Positions 15,456-23,902 of a DNA stretch of 64,000 nt are shown in pieces. The stretch is taken from positions 2,790,001-2,854,000 of the forward strand of contig OZ253548.1 in NCBI GenBank assembly GCA_965262595.1. The letters run 5' to 3'. The position numbers were made by a program, and so were the translations under genes. Below the pieces are notes generated by a model. That model made no database searches. It was not told the origin of the DNA and saw only the letters and a list, made by a program, of their open reading frames with translations. Source of the stretch: CATQHB01 sp965262595. Its GTDB lineage: Bacteria; Chloroflexota; Dehalococcoidia; Lucifugimonadales; UBA3495. Position 1 is the first letter of the stretch. Every line of letters starts with the position of its first letter.

Positions 15456-15821
15456 CTATTCCGTCTCTAACAACGGCTCCAAATTGCCAATCAACTGCTG
15501 AACGTCCTGAAGAGATAGTCGTATGTTCTCGGGATGCAGCCAATCCTCGTAGAAGTTGATATGCAGCCCGGAAGCCATCTGGAACAAGCTGAACAACTGG
15601 TTGTCCTCGGTTTCCCGCTCCAGGTTGTGGATGGCATCATACAACAAGCGATGGGTGTCATGGGGCCAGCCCCGCTCCTCGGCGACGGCTTCAACTATTT
15701 CCGCCGCCGCGCCCCAGCCCTTTTCCGAGGCCTGGCGCAGGTCGTTTTCGGCCAGGTATTGATAAGCCTTGCCCATAAACTCTTGGCTGGCGACCAAGTA
15801 ACGACTTGATGATTCAAGCAA
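15456..15821 (-). CDS. PaREP1/HEPN-like small helical protein
   Basis: A 121-residue all-helical protein. The segment A-Y-Q-Y-L-A-E-N-D-L-R-Q-A-S-E-K-G-W-G-A-A at about 19-39 matches the pattern of PaREP1-type proteins (tetratricopeptide-like helix pair, HEPN fold), followed by a conserved H-D-T-H-R-L-L helix. HEPN relatives can be RNases or helper proteins of nucleotidyltransferases. The R-x4-6-H catalytic motif of active HEPN RNases is not obvious, so a structural or binding role is as likely. It may form a two-gene unit with the small frame downstream. Confidence 0.6.
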   Translation of the reverse strand: MLESSSRYLVASQEFMGKAYQYLAENDLRQASEKGWGAAAEIVEAVAEERGWPHDTHRLLYDAIHNLERETEDNQLFSLFQMASGLHINFYEDWLHPENIRLSLQDVQQLIGNLEPLLETE

Positions 15822-15915
15822 AGGATTTACTCTCCTGTGGTGGACGATTAAGGGTTATGGCAACTTAAATCTTGCCCGGTCGAAAATGGGAGCTTCAACC
15901 CCGCCCCTGCCGGAA

Positions 15916-16212
15916 TTACACCATTACCTCTTCAATCACCCGGACTTCCATTTTGGCGATGTGTTGGGGTGGGATGTCGCCCAGGGCGGTACGCTCCGGG
16001 GAGGCGAAGTACTCGGCCTCTTTGGTCGGTATTTCCTCGGTGTTGTTGAAGCGGCGCACCCAGATGAACTCGGTTCGGTCGGCGTTGACGTAGGTACTGA
16101 TCACCGGAATGCCCAGGCGGTCGTGCAGCGGCCGAATATGCTCGTTGAACACCTGAAGCCAAGAATCCATCATCCCCCGGTTGATGGTGTAAATGCGTAG
16201 TTGGGCGGTCAT
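15916..16212 (-). CDS. NIPSNAP family protein
   Basis: A 98-residue protein of dimeric alpha/beta-barrel type. It opens Q-L-R-I-Y-T-I-N-R-G-M-M-D-S-W, and the F-I-W-V-R-R-F strand with the A-E-Y-F-A-S-P-E-R segment follows, the standard NIPSNAP layout (PF07978). The biochemical role of bacterial members is not established. It is 36 bp upstream of the enolase-superfamily gene on the same strand, so it is probably cotranscribed with it or lies in the same catabolic unit. No signal peptide is present. Confidence 0.8.
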   Translation of the reverse strand: MTAQLRIYTINRGMMDSWLQVFNEHIRPLHDRLGIPVISTYVNADRTEFIWVRRFNNTEEIPTKEAEYFASPERTALGDIPPQHIAKMEVRVIEEVMV

Positions 16213-16248
16213 ACTATTCCTCCTGAATCGTCCGCTGACCGGGTTGGC

Positions 16249-17346
16249 CTAGCTAACTTGATAGCGGTTTATGGCGTCCTGGCTGAATGCCAACCCCAGC
16301 CCCGGCTTATCCGGCACCACGATTTCGCCGTTCACGATAGCCGGCGTCTCCTCAAAGAGCCGCAGCGACCAGGGCATATACTCTACGGTCAGGCCGTTGG
16401 GAATTGCGGCGATATTATGCACCTGTACTTCCGGCGCCAAGTGGCTGACCACCGGCAGATTGAAGGCTTCGGCCATTCCGGCCACCTTCTGAAATTGGGT
16501 AATGCCACCGACCCGCATCAGGTCAATCATAACAATGTCAACCGACCGATTTTCGATAAGCTGCCGGAAGGGCGCAATGCCAAAGACGTACTCCCCGGCG
16601 GCGATGGGCGTCGTCAAAGCGTCGGCGATGCGAGCCAAACCCTGGTAATCGTCGTGAGCCGTCATATCCTCCAGCCAGTAAAGGTTATATTCCTCTACCC
16701 GCCGCCCGATGGTGATTGACCGGTTCACGTCCCAAAGCTGGTTGATGTCGCACATCAGGTCGATGTCCTCGCCCAGGGCCTCCCGCAGGGTACGGATGCG
16801 GGCAATCTCCCGCTCCGCCGTCGGCTCGGCCCCCATCTGCGTCTTCATCTGGCGGAACCCTTTTTCCACCAGGCGCGGCCCCACGTCCGCCAGGTATTCC
16901 AGGTTGCGACGCCGTTCCAACTGGCCACTGGCGTAGGTAGCCACCCGGTCCCGGTAGCCGCCCAGCAGGGTGCATACCGACTGGTTCAGCGCCTTGCCCT
17001 TGATGTCCCATAGGGCCATGTCAATGGCGGTCAAGGCAAAATTGAACAGGCCCGGCCCGGCGCCGCTCGCCGCCTGCCGCAACCGCCTGGCGATCGCCTC
17101 CACCGGCATCGGGTCTTCCCCGATTACCAACTCGCCCAGGGAATCTACGGTAATCTTCAGCGCGGTGGTCAGAGGGTTGCCGACCGCGCCGGGGATAAAA
17201 GAAAACCCGATGCCCTGAATACCTTCGTCGGTGTCCAGTTCCAGGGTTATGAAGTCTCTGGTAGCGTCGCCGACCGGAATACCCTCGACCAGGGGATAGT
17301 CCGCCGGGGTACGCAGGACGCGGGTTCTGGCCTGGGTAATTTTCAT
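16249..17346 (-). CDS. Enolase-superfamily enzyme (mandelate racemase / muconate lactonizing type)
   Basis: A 365-residue enzyme starting M-K-I-T-Q-A-R-T; the frame is open further upstream but homology starts here. It has the N-terminal capping domain and the C-terminal barrel with metal ligands Asp 200 (C-D-I-N), Glu 226 (W-L-E-D) and Glu 252 (A-A-G-E-Y). The catalytic candidates are Lys 168 (M-K-T-Q) and His 302 (V-S-H-L). Enzymes of this group abstract the alpha-proton of a carboxylate and then racemise, dehydrate or cycloisomerise it. The His places it near the mandelate racemase/acid-sugar dehydratase branch. Expansions of this family are known in SAR202 Chloroflexota. Confidence 0.9.
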   Translation of the reverse strand: MKITQARTRVLRTPADYPLVEGIPVGDATRDFITLELDTDEGIQGIGFSFIPGAVGNPLTTALKITVDSLGELVIGEDPMPVEAIARRLRQAASGAGPGLFNFALTAIDMALWDIKGKALNQSVCTLLGGYRDRVATYASGQLERRRNLEYLADVGPRLVEKGFRQMKTQMGAEPTAEREIARIRTLREALGEDIDLMCDINQLWDVNRSITIGRRVEEYNLYWLEDMTAHDDYQGLARIADALTTPIAAGEYVFGIAPFRQLIENRSVDIVMIDLMRVGGITQFQKVAGMAEAFNLPVVSHLAPEVQVHNIAAIPNGLTVEYMPWSLRLFEETPAIVNGEIVVPDKPGLGLAFSQDAINRYQVS

Positions 17347-17554
17347 CGTTCTATCCCTCTGCGGCGCTGTCTGATTGCTGCCTGGTTTTATGCCGGTCGC
17401 CGGACTGAACCCGCCCCGGATTGAACCCGCCCCGGATAGCCTAAACTTCTTGCCTGATCTTCGGCCGATTCCGGCCCGGCCCGACCCGACTAAACCCTGG
17501 CCGGCGACCGGACTGCCGTTCTTCCAATTTTCCATTTGACCGATATTTGGCCGG

Positions 17555-18142
17555 TTAGCGCACGCCAAACTCTTCCATCAGTTCCGTTATCGCCTGAGGT
17601 GTACGGCGAGGCGCCCGGCCCTGACTGTTGACCCGCTCGTCAGCGTAGCGGATGTTGGGGACGGTCTTGACTGCAATAAGGGTTGGCCCATCCTCGTCGA
17701 GTATTTGCTCCACCTGAGTTACAAAGTCCTCTAGATTGTCGAAGGAGTAGCTGTGAGCGTAACCGGCGGATAGCCCCATACTGGCGTAATCGGTCGTGTC
17801 GGCGCCGGGAACTTCCTGGCCGCCGGTGGTGGCGTACACCCCGTTATCCATCACAAAGTGATAAAGATTTTTGGGCGCCTTGTTGGCGATGGTGACCAGC
17901 GCTCCCAGATTCATCAGCAAGCTGCCGTCTCCGTCAAACAGGAACACCTTTTCTTCGGGGCGGGCCAGGGCTACTCCCAGGGCAAAGGAATTGGTTTTGC
18001 CCATCGCGCCGCTGGCCGGTACATCCCGGCTCAAGGTGTTGGATACTTCGGCCCAACCCAGGTTGGCCCGCATCGCCGGCACTACCACCGCGTTGTCCCG
18101 GAACTTTTCAACTACCCGCATCATTTCTACTTGGTCGATCAT
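17555..18142 (-). CDS. Thiamine-pyrophosphate enzyme, C-terminal half type (sulfopyruvate/phosphonopyruvate decarboxylase beta-like)
   Basis: A 195-residue protein holding only the pyrophosphate-binding domain of a TPP enzyme. The TPP motif G-D-G-S-L-L-M-N-L-G and, about 27 residues later, D-N-G-V-Y-A-T-T-G-G are intact. The start at 18142 has an AGGGGGA site; the frame upstream is unsupported. In ComDE-type sulfopyruvate decarboxylase the two domains are separate subunits, and this is the ComE-like half. No alpha (PYR-domain) gene is adjacent, so the partner must be elsewhere or the enzyme is orphaned. It is upstream of the enolase-family gene on the same strand. Confidence 0.85.
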   Translation of the reverse strand: MIDQVEMMRVVEKFRDNAVVVPAMRANLGWAEVSNTLSRDVPASGAMGKTNSFALGVALARPEEKVFLFDGDGSLLMNLGALVTIANKAPKNLYHFVMDNGVYATTGGQEVPGADTTDYASMGLSAGYAHSYSFDNLEDFVTQVEQILDEDGPTLIAVKTVPNIRYADERVNSQGRAPRRTPQAITELMEEFGVR

Positions 18143-18473
18143 TGCAATCCCCCTATTTTCGGTTGACTCGGCTACGGATTCTCGTACGGGTTCACTTACG
18201 GATTTTCCGGATGGTTTCCCTAGCCGGGGTTCGGTGTTATGGTTGCGCCCCATTCTACCATAATTCATCCGGTCAGGATTGGTTGGGTAACTTCCTGAGA
18301 TTCGGCTACCGCCGTCGGTAACCGTTGACCGGCCTCTCCCGGTGTCTTTATACTTAATAATTGCCGGGATTGGCGGAAATAACCGGCCGACGTGTTATTC
18401 TTAACCATTCGACGATACAACTTTGGTACTATGCGGCTTCAGGGGCGGCAGCCGAAAATGCGGGAGGAAGACG

Positions 18474-19298
18474 ATGGCAACCAACCAGGATGAAATCAAG
18501 CGCTACGTTCAGGAAAGGTACGGCGCCCACGCCCGGGGCGTAATTGAGCTTTCGGTGGCTCCGGGCCCCGCGAATTCGTCGAACTCTCCGGACTCTAACG
18601 GCGCCGATGCCGTCGGTTGCGGCGATTCCGGTTGCTGCGGCCCGGCGGACGTGGAGCGCGCCCTCCGGCTTTATACTGAAGGTCAAGTTGGCGGGCTGCC
18701 GGCGGAAGCGGTGGCCGCCTCGGCGGGCTGCGGAAACCCTACCGCCCTGGCCGGTCTGAAAACCGGCGAAAGGGTACTGGACCTGGGTTCCGGCGGCGGC
18801 ATTGACTGCTTCCTGGCCGCCCAGCAGGTTGGCGATGCCGGTCGGGTAACCGGCCTGGACATGACTCCCGATATGCTGGAACTGGCCCGCCGGAACGCGG
18901 CTAACCTGGGACTTTCCAACGTAGAGTTTGTTCAGGGCGAAATAGAAAAAATACCCCTGCCCGACGCCAGCGTGGACGTGGTTATCTCCAACTGTGTCAT
19001 TTGCCTGTCGCCGGACAAGGACGCCGTTTTCCGGGAGACTTTTCGGGTACTGGCCCCCGGAGGTCGGATACACGTTTCGGATATGGTGGCCCTCAGCCCG
19101 GAGGGACCGGCGAAAACCGATGCGGAGGCTTGGGTCGCCTGCATTGCCGGAGCCGAGGATAAAGCGATTTATCTGTCGCGGCTGCAAACAGCCGGATTCG
19201 TCGGTGTGGAGACCACCGACGAGGATATCCGGTTCGATGATGACGGCGTCCCCCTTAATGTAGCCAGCGTAAAAGTAGTGGCGCACAAACCGGCCTAG
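18474..19298 (+). CDS. arsM: Arsenite methyltransferase
   Basis: A 274-residue SAM-dependent methyltransferase. The ATG at 18474 has a gggaggaag site. An N-terminal cysteine cluster (G-C-G-D-S-G-C-C-G-P) is followed by the family segment Y-T-E-G-Q-V-G-G-L-P. The S-A-G-C-G-N-P element is the first conserved cysteine, V-L-D-L-G-S-G-G-G-I-D is the SAM motif, and S-N-C-V-I-C-L is the second conserved cysteine, both of which bind As(III) in ArsM. It converts arsenite to methylated arsenicals. No arsR or arsenite pump is adjacent. A strong hairpin terminator and a 14-bp tandem repeat lie after the stop. Confidence 0.93.
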   Translation: MATNQDEIKRYVQERYGAHARGVIELSVAPGPANSSNSPDSNGADAVGCGDSGCCGPADVERALRLYTEGQVGGLPAEAVAASAGCGNPTALAGLKTGERVLDLGSGGGIDCFLAAQQVGDAGRVTGLDMTPDMLELARRNAANLGLSNVEFVQGEIEKIPLPDASVDVVISNCVICLSPDKDAVFRETFRVLAPGGRIHVSDMVALSPEGPAKTDAEAWVACIAGAEDKAIYLSRLQTAGFVGVETTDEDIRFDDDGVPLNVASVKVVAHKPA

Positions 19299-19335
19299 AC
19301 CCATCGCCAACCGCAGGTTTCGCGACAGACTCGAT

Positions 19336-19398
19336 TGGAGAATGACAAGGGAGAATGACAAGGGAGAATGACAAGGGAGAATGACAAGGGAGAATGAC
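19336..19398 (+). repeat. 14-bp tandem repeat after arsM
   Basis: The unit gagaatgacaaggg is repeated four to five times between the arsM stop and the terminator. Confidence 0.9.
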
Positions 19399-19405
19399 AA
19401 AATGG

Positions 19406-19434
19406 CAGGGGCGGGCTTGAAGCCCGCCCCTTTA
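19406..19434 (+). terminator. Hairpin terminator between arsM and the convergent PIG-L gene
   Basis: A 12-bp GC-rich stem (aggggcgggctt with aagcccgcccct) with a minimal loop is followed by ttta on the plus strand. It can act in both directions; it fits the end of arsM best. Confidence 0.75.
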
Positions 19435-19489
19435 CTTTCGCTGCATTCCCGGTCTTTCCGGGCGGTGACCGGAACCGGCCTGGCCTAAC

Positions 19490-20200
19490 CTAACCTAACC
19501 GGAAACGCTTAAAGGCTTCGGCGTACTGAAAGCCCACTTCCGCTCCGATTTCGCTGCGCCACCCTTTCAGGTATTTGTCGGCATCTTCCGGGTCAACCTG
19601 GCTGGCATGGGCGCGCAGGGCGGCCACCGCCGTTTCAATGTGCTCCGTGACGTCCATATACTGGTCGGCGTTGTCCCGGTCCATCACCCAAACCTCCTGT
19701 ACCTTGTGGGGCTCCAGTCCCTCGCCAATCAGTTCGGGGAAGGTCAGCCGGTCCCGCGCCGTAGGATAAACTGCCGCTAAGGCGGCCTCGCCGGCGGCGA
19801 AATGGTCCGGATGGCCCAGGTAGCCTCGGCCAACCAGTCCCCGCACCGGGTTCTGGCAGATTAGCAGGTCGGGACGGTAACGCCGTATTTCCCGGGCAAT
19901 ATCCCGGCGGAGCTCCAGGCTCGGTTGCAGCATGGCATCCTCGTAGCCCAGGAAGACCACATCGCGGAGACCCAATACCTGGCCGGCGTTGGTCTGCTCC
20001 GCCTTGCGTATCCTGATTAGCTCATCCCCGCTAATCTCCGGGTCGTCTATGCCTTTGCTGCCGTCGGTGCACAAAACATAAACCATCTCCCAGCCTTCGG
20101 CGCACAGCTTGGCCACCGTGCCCGAACAGCCCCATTCGGCGTCGTCGGCGTGGGCTACTACCACCATGCCTCTCTTATTATCGGTCTCTAGTACCGTCAT
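19490..20200 (-). CDS. PIG-L/LmbE family deacetylase
   Basis: A 236-residue zinc hydrolase. The motif A-H-A-D-D-A-E-W-G at 16-24 holds the Asp and metal ligand (A-H-P/A-D-D), and G-H-P-D-H-F at about 128 provides the second metal site. This family removes N-acetyl groups from GlcNAc-inositol, bacillithiol and mycothiol precursors or other N-acyl sugars. The substrate here is unknown. A second family member lies at 26815-27708. The ATG at 20200 is supported by homology starting right after it. Confidence 0.92.
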   Translation of the reverse strand: MTVLETDNKRGMVVVAHADDAEWGCSGTVAKLCAEGWEMVYVLCTDGSKGIDDPEISGDELIRIRKAEQTNAGQVLGLRDVVFLGYEDAMLQPSLELRRDIAREIRRYRPDLLICQNPVRGLVGRGYLGHPDHFAAGEAALAAVYPTARDRLTFPELIGEGLEPHKVQEVWVMDRDNADQYMDVTEHIETAVAALRAHASQVDPEDADKYLKGWRSEIGAEVGFQYAEAFKRFRLG

Positions 20201-20370
20201 TGAACCGGGCCTCCGTCAGTCTCTTGTTCTTGGTCTTTAGTCGGTTGAAATGTAACGGCGTTTACCGGCCCCGATGCCTGATTGGGAGTCTGGGCCGGGT
20301 CCGAAATCCTCAGTTGTTTTGCGGCTAAATCAAGCCAACCCAGTTTAGCATACCGGGACGCCCCATGCCC

Positions 20371-20430
20371 CCGCTCAACCTGACCTTGTTGCGGGACCGG
20401 ACTATAGTTCGACAGGTTCACCACGAGCGG
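20371..20430. repeat. Small palindromic dispersed repeat, degenerate copy
   Basis: The arms ccgctcaacctgaccttg and gttcgacaggttcaccacga + gcgg match the family seen at 22761, 43137, 46412 and 62435 with several changes. Confidence 0.7.
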
Positions 20431-20542
20431 ATTTCACTCGACAATCGAAAGGCATTGGCGGTACTGAGGCTTTGGTGGATAATGGGTGCGACCGGCCGGG
20501 AGAAACGGCCCGGTCAAATTGCTGGGTCGCCGAGTTGATACG

Positions 20543-21070
20543 ATGGCAAGACTATGGGCCATGACCACTACCTACGAATCGGTTAACGTGGGCGACACCT
20601 TGCCCATCCTGGTGAAATGGGAAACGGCGTTTACCATCGGCAGGTTCGCCGCTGCGATGGCGGCGGAGCAGGCTAAGCGGGATAAAATCGAGTCCGGTTT
20701 GGCTTCGCCCGAATCCGGGGAAGCATCGCCGCCGGACGCTGCCGAAGAAGCTGAAGAAGTCGAAGAAGCCGAAGAAGCCGAGAATGCGGAGGATGCGGAG
20801 GCGGGTACCTTGGTGCCGGAGCAGGCCCTGATTTCCTATGTGACGGAATTGCTGGATAAGGGGTTTCCTCCGCCCGGCATCCAGGCCGAGGGCAGCCGGC
20901 TGAATTTTCAGTCCCTGGCGGCGGTGCGGCTCGAAGATACAATCAGCGTTGCCGGTCAGGTCGTGGACAAGCGCGAAGCGGATGGCCTTCGCCTGGTGGA
21001 ATGTCGGGTGGCTCTGGAGAATCAAGACGGGCAGCGGGTAGCTGAAGCGACGGCAGTGGTTGCGCTGTAG
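20543..21070 (+). CDS. MaoC-like hotdog protein with an acidic repeat insertion
   Basis: About 175 residues. The ends look like a MaoC/(R)-hydratase-like hotdog fold: Y-E-S-V-N-V-G-D-T-L-P at the start, then F-T-I-G-R-F-A-A-A, and late strands R-L-N-F-Q-S-L-A-A-V, D-T-I-S-V-A-G-Q-V and V-E-C-R-V-A-L-E-N-Q-D-G. About 40 residues of D/E/A repeats interrupt the middle (residues about 50-90), and the typical D-x-x-P-x-H catalytic motif is missing, so enzymatic activity is doubtful. The start is uncertain between ATG codons at 20543 and 20561. Confidence 0.6.
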   Translation: MARLWAMTTTYESVNVGDTLPILVKWETAFTIGRFAAAMAAEQAKRDKIESGLASPESGEASPPDAAEEAEEVEEAEEAENAEDAEAGTLVPEQALISYVTELLDKGFPPPGIQAEGSRLNFQSLAAVRLEDTISVAGQVVDKREADGLRLVECRVALENQDGQRVAEATAVVAL

Positions 21071-21176
21071 GGCAGACCTGCAGCGAAATCTGGGATATCA
21101 CCTTATAGCGGATCTAGGCCGCGAGCCAGGGCGCCGGTCGGGACACCGGCTCCGTGGGGGCAACCGGGCTTGGAGC

Positions 21177-21725
21177 CTAACGACGACGGCTTGCTCTCCG
21201 GCGTCGGTTCTGCCGCCGGGGGCGGGGCTGGCTGGCCGGTATTGGTTCAGAATTTCCAACCGGCAGCGCGGCGTCCAAAATCCGCCGGCGGTTTCGAAGC
21301 CAGTGGATTTGGGTAACCACGGTGAAAATCACGCCGGGGACAATGAACATCAGGGTGCTGACAGCTATCGTCCCGCCCAATTGTACCCGTTGATACACCA
21401 GGTAAGACCCGACAATCAACAGGGCCCAGGCAATGGCCCCGGATACCAGCCCGTTGTGCCAGGGGGAGCGGAGGATCAGTATCGGCCACAGGGGCCAGAA
21501 AACGATAGTGGGATAGAAGAACCAGTACTGGTAATACCAGGGCTTGAGTTCCTCCGGCGGCGGCAGCGGCCCCGGCTGGTCGGATTGGTCGGATTGGTCG
21601 GATTGGTCGGATGGCGCCGTCTGCGCCGCTCTTTCCGGTAGCTCCGATCGTTCCGGTATATCCGGTAGCTCCGGTATATCCGGTCTTTCCGGCTGCACCG
21701 GCAGGTCCGGTAATTGCTGGCTCAT
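21177..21725 (-). CDS. Small membrane protein with repeat-rich N-terminus
   Basis: A 182-residue protein. The first 60 residues are a low-complexity run of P, E, S and D-Q-S repeats produced by 9-bp tandem repeats at about 21577-21613. Then come an aromatic stretch (W-Y-Y-Q-Y-W-F-F-Y-P) and about three hydrophobic segments (residues about 70-90, 96-112, 120-140). The end is strongly basic (R-R-x-N-R-R-R-R). I do not recognise the family. No signal cleavage site is seen. Confidence 0.65.
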   Translation of the reverse strand: MSQQLPDLPVQPERPDIPELPDIPERSELPERAAQTAPSDQSDQSDQSDQPGPLPPPEELKPWYYQYWFFYPTIVFWPLWPILILRSPWHNGLVSGAIAWALLIVGSYLVYQRVQLGGTIAVSTLMFIVPGVIFTVVTQIHWLRNRRRILDAALPVGNSEPIPASQPRPRRQNRRRRASRRR

Positions 21726-21752
21726 TTCGGAAGTAAGATCAACCGATACCGG

Positions 21753-22016
21753 CTAGTTGCGAGCCAGGAGCAGGTGAAACTCCAGGGTGTCAATGTTCCG
21801 CTGCTCCCGGATGGAAGCTACCGAGTACTCGACGCACATACGGGCAAACCCGGAGTACTTGTAAACGTTGGAGCCGAGCACCACCCGAGGCACCTCCGAC
21901 TCCAACTCGATCTGCAATTGGTTGGCCTCTTCCTGGTCAATCCGCAAATCTATGGTGCGTTCGGTCAGCCGCTCAATCTTATCCTGAAGTCGCCGAAGGA
22001 ACTCTTCGTTTTCCAT
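21753..22016 (-). CDS. Conserved-looking small protein of unknown function
   Basis: An 87-residue protein. The N-terminal half is a charged coiled helix (E-N-E-E-F-L-R-R-L-Q-D-K-I-E-R-L), and the second half has beta-like segments (P-R-V-V-L-G-S-N-V-Y-K-Y-S-G). There are no cofactor or catalytic motifs. It follows the cupin gene by 24 bp and precedes the membrane-protein gene by 27 bp on the same strand, so the three may be one transcript. I do not recognise it. Confidence 0.65.
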   Translation of the reverse strand: MENEEFLRRLQDKIERLTERTIDLRIDQEEANQLQIELESEVPRVVLGSNVYKYSGFARMCVEYSVASIREQRNIDTLEFHLLLARN

Positions 22017-22040
22017 TCCGGTAGTCTCCTGAAAAGCTGA

Positions 22041-22379
22041 CTATTCGGCCAGGGGAACGGCCAGGGATACCCGGTGCTCGTCGCCAATGCTGCGGGCAAT
22101 ATGCCCGTGTCCGGTTACATCCTCGGCTATCAGCACATCTCCGGGGTACATCCGGCGGACGCTGCCGTCGGCGGTCTCAAATTCGGCGGTTCCGGACATA
22201 TTTACCACGTACTGCCGTCGCGGCGCCTGGTGAAAATCCTGCACGGTGGGGGAAGGGCGGCTGTTCAGGGTGATAGCTCCGGGGCCAACCCGGTTGACTA
22301 TCTCGGCAAACTGTTCCGGGGTCAAATCCTCAAAGTGGGATTCCCCGTCATCCCCGGCATAAACTCGCACTATCTGCAT
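22041..22379 (-). CDS. Cupin domain protein
   Basis: A 112-residue single-domain beta-barrel. Q-A-P-R-R-Q-Y-V-V-N-M-S-G-T-A-E-F-E corresponds to cupin motif 1 with an atypical ligand set, and P-G-D-V-L-I-A-E-D-V-T-G-H-G-H corresponds to motif 2 with the metal-binding His pair. Small cupins like this act as metal-dependent dioxygenases, isomerases or binding proteins; which one cannot be said. GGAGG lies about 8 nt before the ATG. Confidence 0.85.
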   Translation of the reverse strand: MQIVRVYAGDDGESHFEDLTPEQFAEIVNRVGPGAITLNSRPSPTVQDFHQAPRRQYVVNMSGTAEFETADGSVRRMYPGDVLIAEDVTGHGHIARSIGDEHRVSLAVPLAE

Positions 22380-22852
22380 TGAGATTTCCTCCTTAACTGT
22401 TGCTGAAGCATGATGCCATGATTGCCGGCATTATCGCAACCGGCGAACCGGCCGGCTTCACCCTCATTACATTACCTTACACTTCCTCAGATTACCGCGA
22501 GCAAATTGTTTATTAAGTCGGGCCGTAAGCTCTAATCGGAGCGCGATGACCGGTTAATCCGGCGCATCTCGTCGCCCCGGCCGACCACCTGCCGGTTCAT
22601 GGCCTCGATGCTGCGGTCAACCTGACCTGCAAGCAGTCCAGCCCACTAATCCGGGCCATTACTTACTTCTTCCGCCTATCCTATCACAAATCAAAAACTC
22701 CGGCGCAGGGAAGCCGGCACGCTCCGGGGTCTTTAGGTAGTCACTGCTAAGGCATAATCTCGCTCACCCTGAGTTTGTCGAAGGGCAGGTCCGTGGTTCG
22801 ACAGGCTCACCATCAGCGGTTCTGTAGGGAAAATCAAAAGAAGCCCACTTCC
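22380..22852. other. Intergenic region with gene debris and a palindromic repeat
   Basis: On the minus strand, 22532-22640 keeps a 35-codon frame ending in TAG (S-I-E-A-M-N-R-Q-V-V-G-R-G-D-E-M-R-R-I) that has no start and follows a stop; it may be the end of a lost gene. A copy of the small palindromic repeat lies at 22761-22820. Nothing else is seen. Confidence 0.4.
22761..22820. repeat. Small palindromic dispersed repeat
   Basis: The arms cgctcaccctgagtttgtcg and ggttcgacaggctcaccatc face each other across 12 bases. It lies just after the DUF429 gene. Confidence 0.8.
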
Positions 22853-23902
22853 TCAACTCCCTGGCGCATAAAGCCAGCCTTCCAGTAACACTGCCGGTTC
22901 GTAGTCGGGGTGACCCTTCGTCGGCGGAGCGGGGAAACGGGACGGGTCGATGGCCCAAAGGGCGGCGGCGATGGCGGCGACCACTGCGTCCAGCCCGTCG
23001 TGGTGCGCCAGGCATAGCTCCCGCATCTCGGCCAGGCTTACTATCACCGGCGTCGCCTTTCCGGGTAGGTCTTCCAGTATTTGGCGGCGCAATGCCGGCG
23101 CCCGCGCCCCGTTCTTGTAACCCTTGAAGGGCAGCCCCATGCGGCGCAGCACCGCGCCCGGCATCACCTCCAGCAGCACGGTGTCCGGTCCCGAGTCGGG
23201 CCGGGACCGGTCGGGCCGGGATCGGTCGGGCCGGGATCGGTCGGGCCGGGATCGGTCGGGCCGGGATCGGTCGGGCCGGGATCGGTCGGGCCGGGATCGG
23301 TCGGGCCGGGATCGGTCGGGCCGGGATCGGTCGGGCCGGGATCGGTCGGGCCGGGATCGGTCGGGCCGGGATCGGTCGGGCCGGGATCGGTCGGGCCGGG
23401 ATCGGTCGGGCAGCGGCGGAGCGGACATTGGGTTGGCGGTATTGCCGGCCCAAAGCCGGTGCAGCATTTGCATTCCCCGAAAGGTCATCGGCACCATGTT
23501 GGGGTTGACGCGGTGCAGGCAGGAATAGCTTTCCGGCGGATCGCAGGAACGTTTCAACTCTCCGTACCGGGCCACAAACGCATCTCGCAAGGCGCTAAAG
23601 TCGTTCCAATCCATACCGGCGGCGGCGGCCCACAGGTCGGGCATAGCCTCGAATATCGGAGTCTCGAATATCGGAGGGTGCTGCCGCTGCCAGAAGCGGG
23701 CGAACTCCCGCGGTACGGAGAAGGGGAAGTCCAGGGCGGCCACTGTCGGCCCGGCGCATTTCGCCAACTCGTCCGTAAGCTCCGCCCGGCTTACCGGACG
23801 GCAGCTATTCAAGGACAGGGTGTTGCCCCGAAGGGAACCCCGGGCCAGCCAGGTGTTCCGGTCGGTCTGTGCTCCGCTGAAATCCACGCCAAGGATTTGC
23901 AT
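22853..23902 (-). CDS. DUF429 family protein (predicted RNase H-fold) with a large internal minisatellite
   Basis: A 349-residue protein. The start Q-I-L-G-V-D-F-S-G-A has the first Asp strand of the RNase H fold; later elements V-A-A-L-D-F-P-F-S-V-P and L-A-H-H-D-G-L-D-A-V-V-A-A are typical of DUF429. Between residues about 165 and 240 the protein consists of about 14 exact copies of P-D-R-S-R, encoded by a 15-bp tandem repeat. Without it the length is about 275, close to the usual 230-260. The repeat splits the fold between conserved segments and must form a flexible basic/acidic loop if the protein is functional. The biochemical activity of the family is unproven. Confidence 0.8.
   Translation of the reverse strand: MQILGVDFSGAQTDRNTWLARGSLRGNTLSLNSCRPVSRAELTDELAKCAGPTVAALDFPFSVPREFARFWQRQHPPIFETPIFEAMPDLWAAAAGMDWNDFSALRDAFVARYGELKRSCDPPESYSCLHRVNPNMVPMTFRGMQMLHRLWAGNTANPMSAPPLPDRSRPDRSRPDRSRPDRSRPDRSRPDRSRPDRSRPDRSRPDRSRPDRSRPDRSRPDRSRPDRSRPDRSRPDSGPDTVLLEVMPGAVLRRMGLPFKGYKNGARAPALRRQILEDLPGKATPVIVSLAEMRELCLAHHDGLDAVVAAIAAALWAIDPSRFPAPPTKGHPDYEPAVLLEGWLYAPGS
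23197..23410 (+). repeat. 15-bp minisatellite (about 14 copies) inside the DUF429 gene
   Basis: The unit cgggccgggatcggt is repeated with almost no variation, only the first copies differing by a c for t. The lack of divergence implies recent expansion or homogenisation. The unit contains no stop in several frames, so long false open frames appear on both strands. Confidence 0.97.

Noticed and set aside
20197..20424. 75-codon frame upstream of the PIG-L gene
   Set aside because: It consists partly of the dispersed palindromic repeat, starts inside it, and has no ribosome-binding site.
23197..23410. Possible CRISPR array
   Set aside because: The units are directly adjacent 15-mers without spacers and lie in a coding frame.
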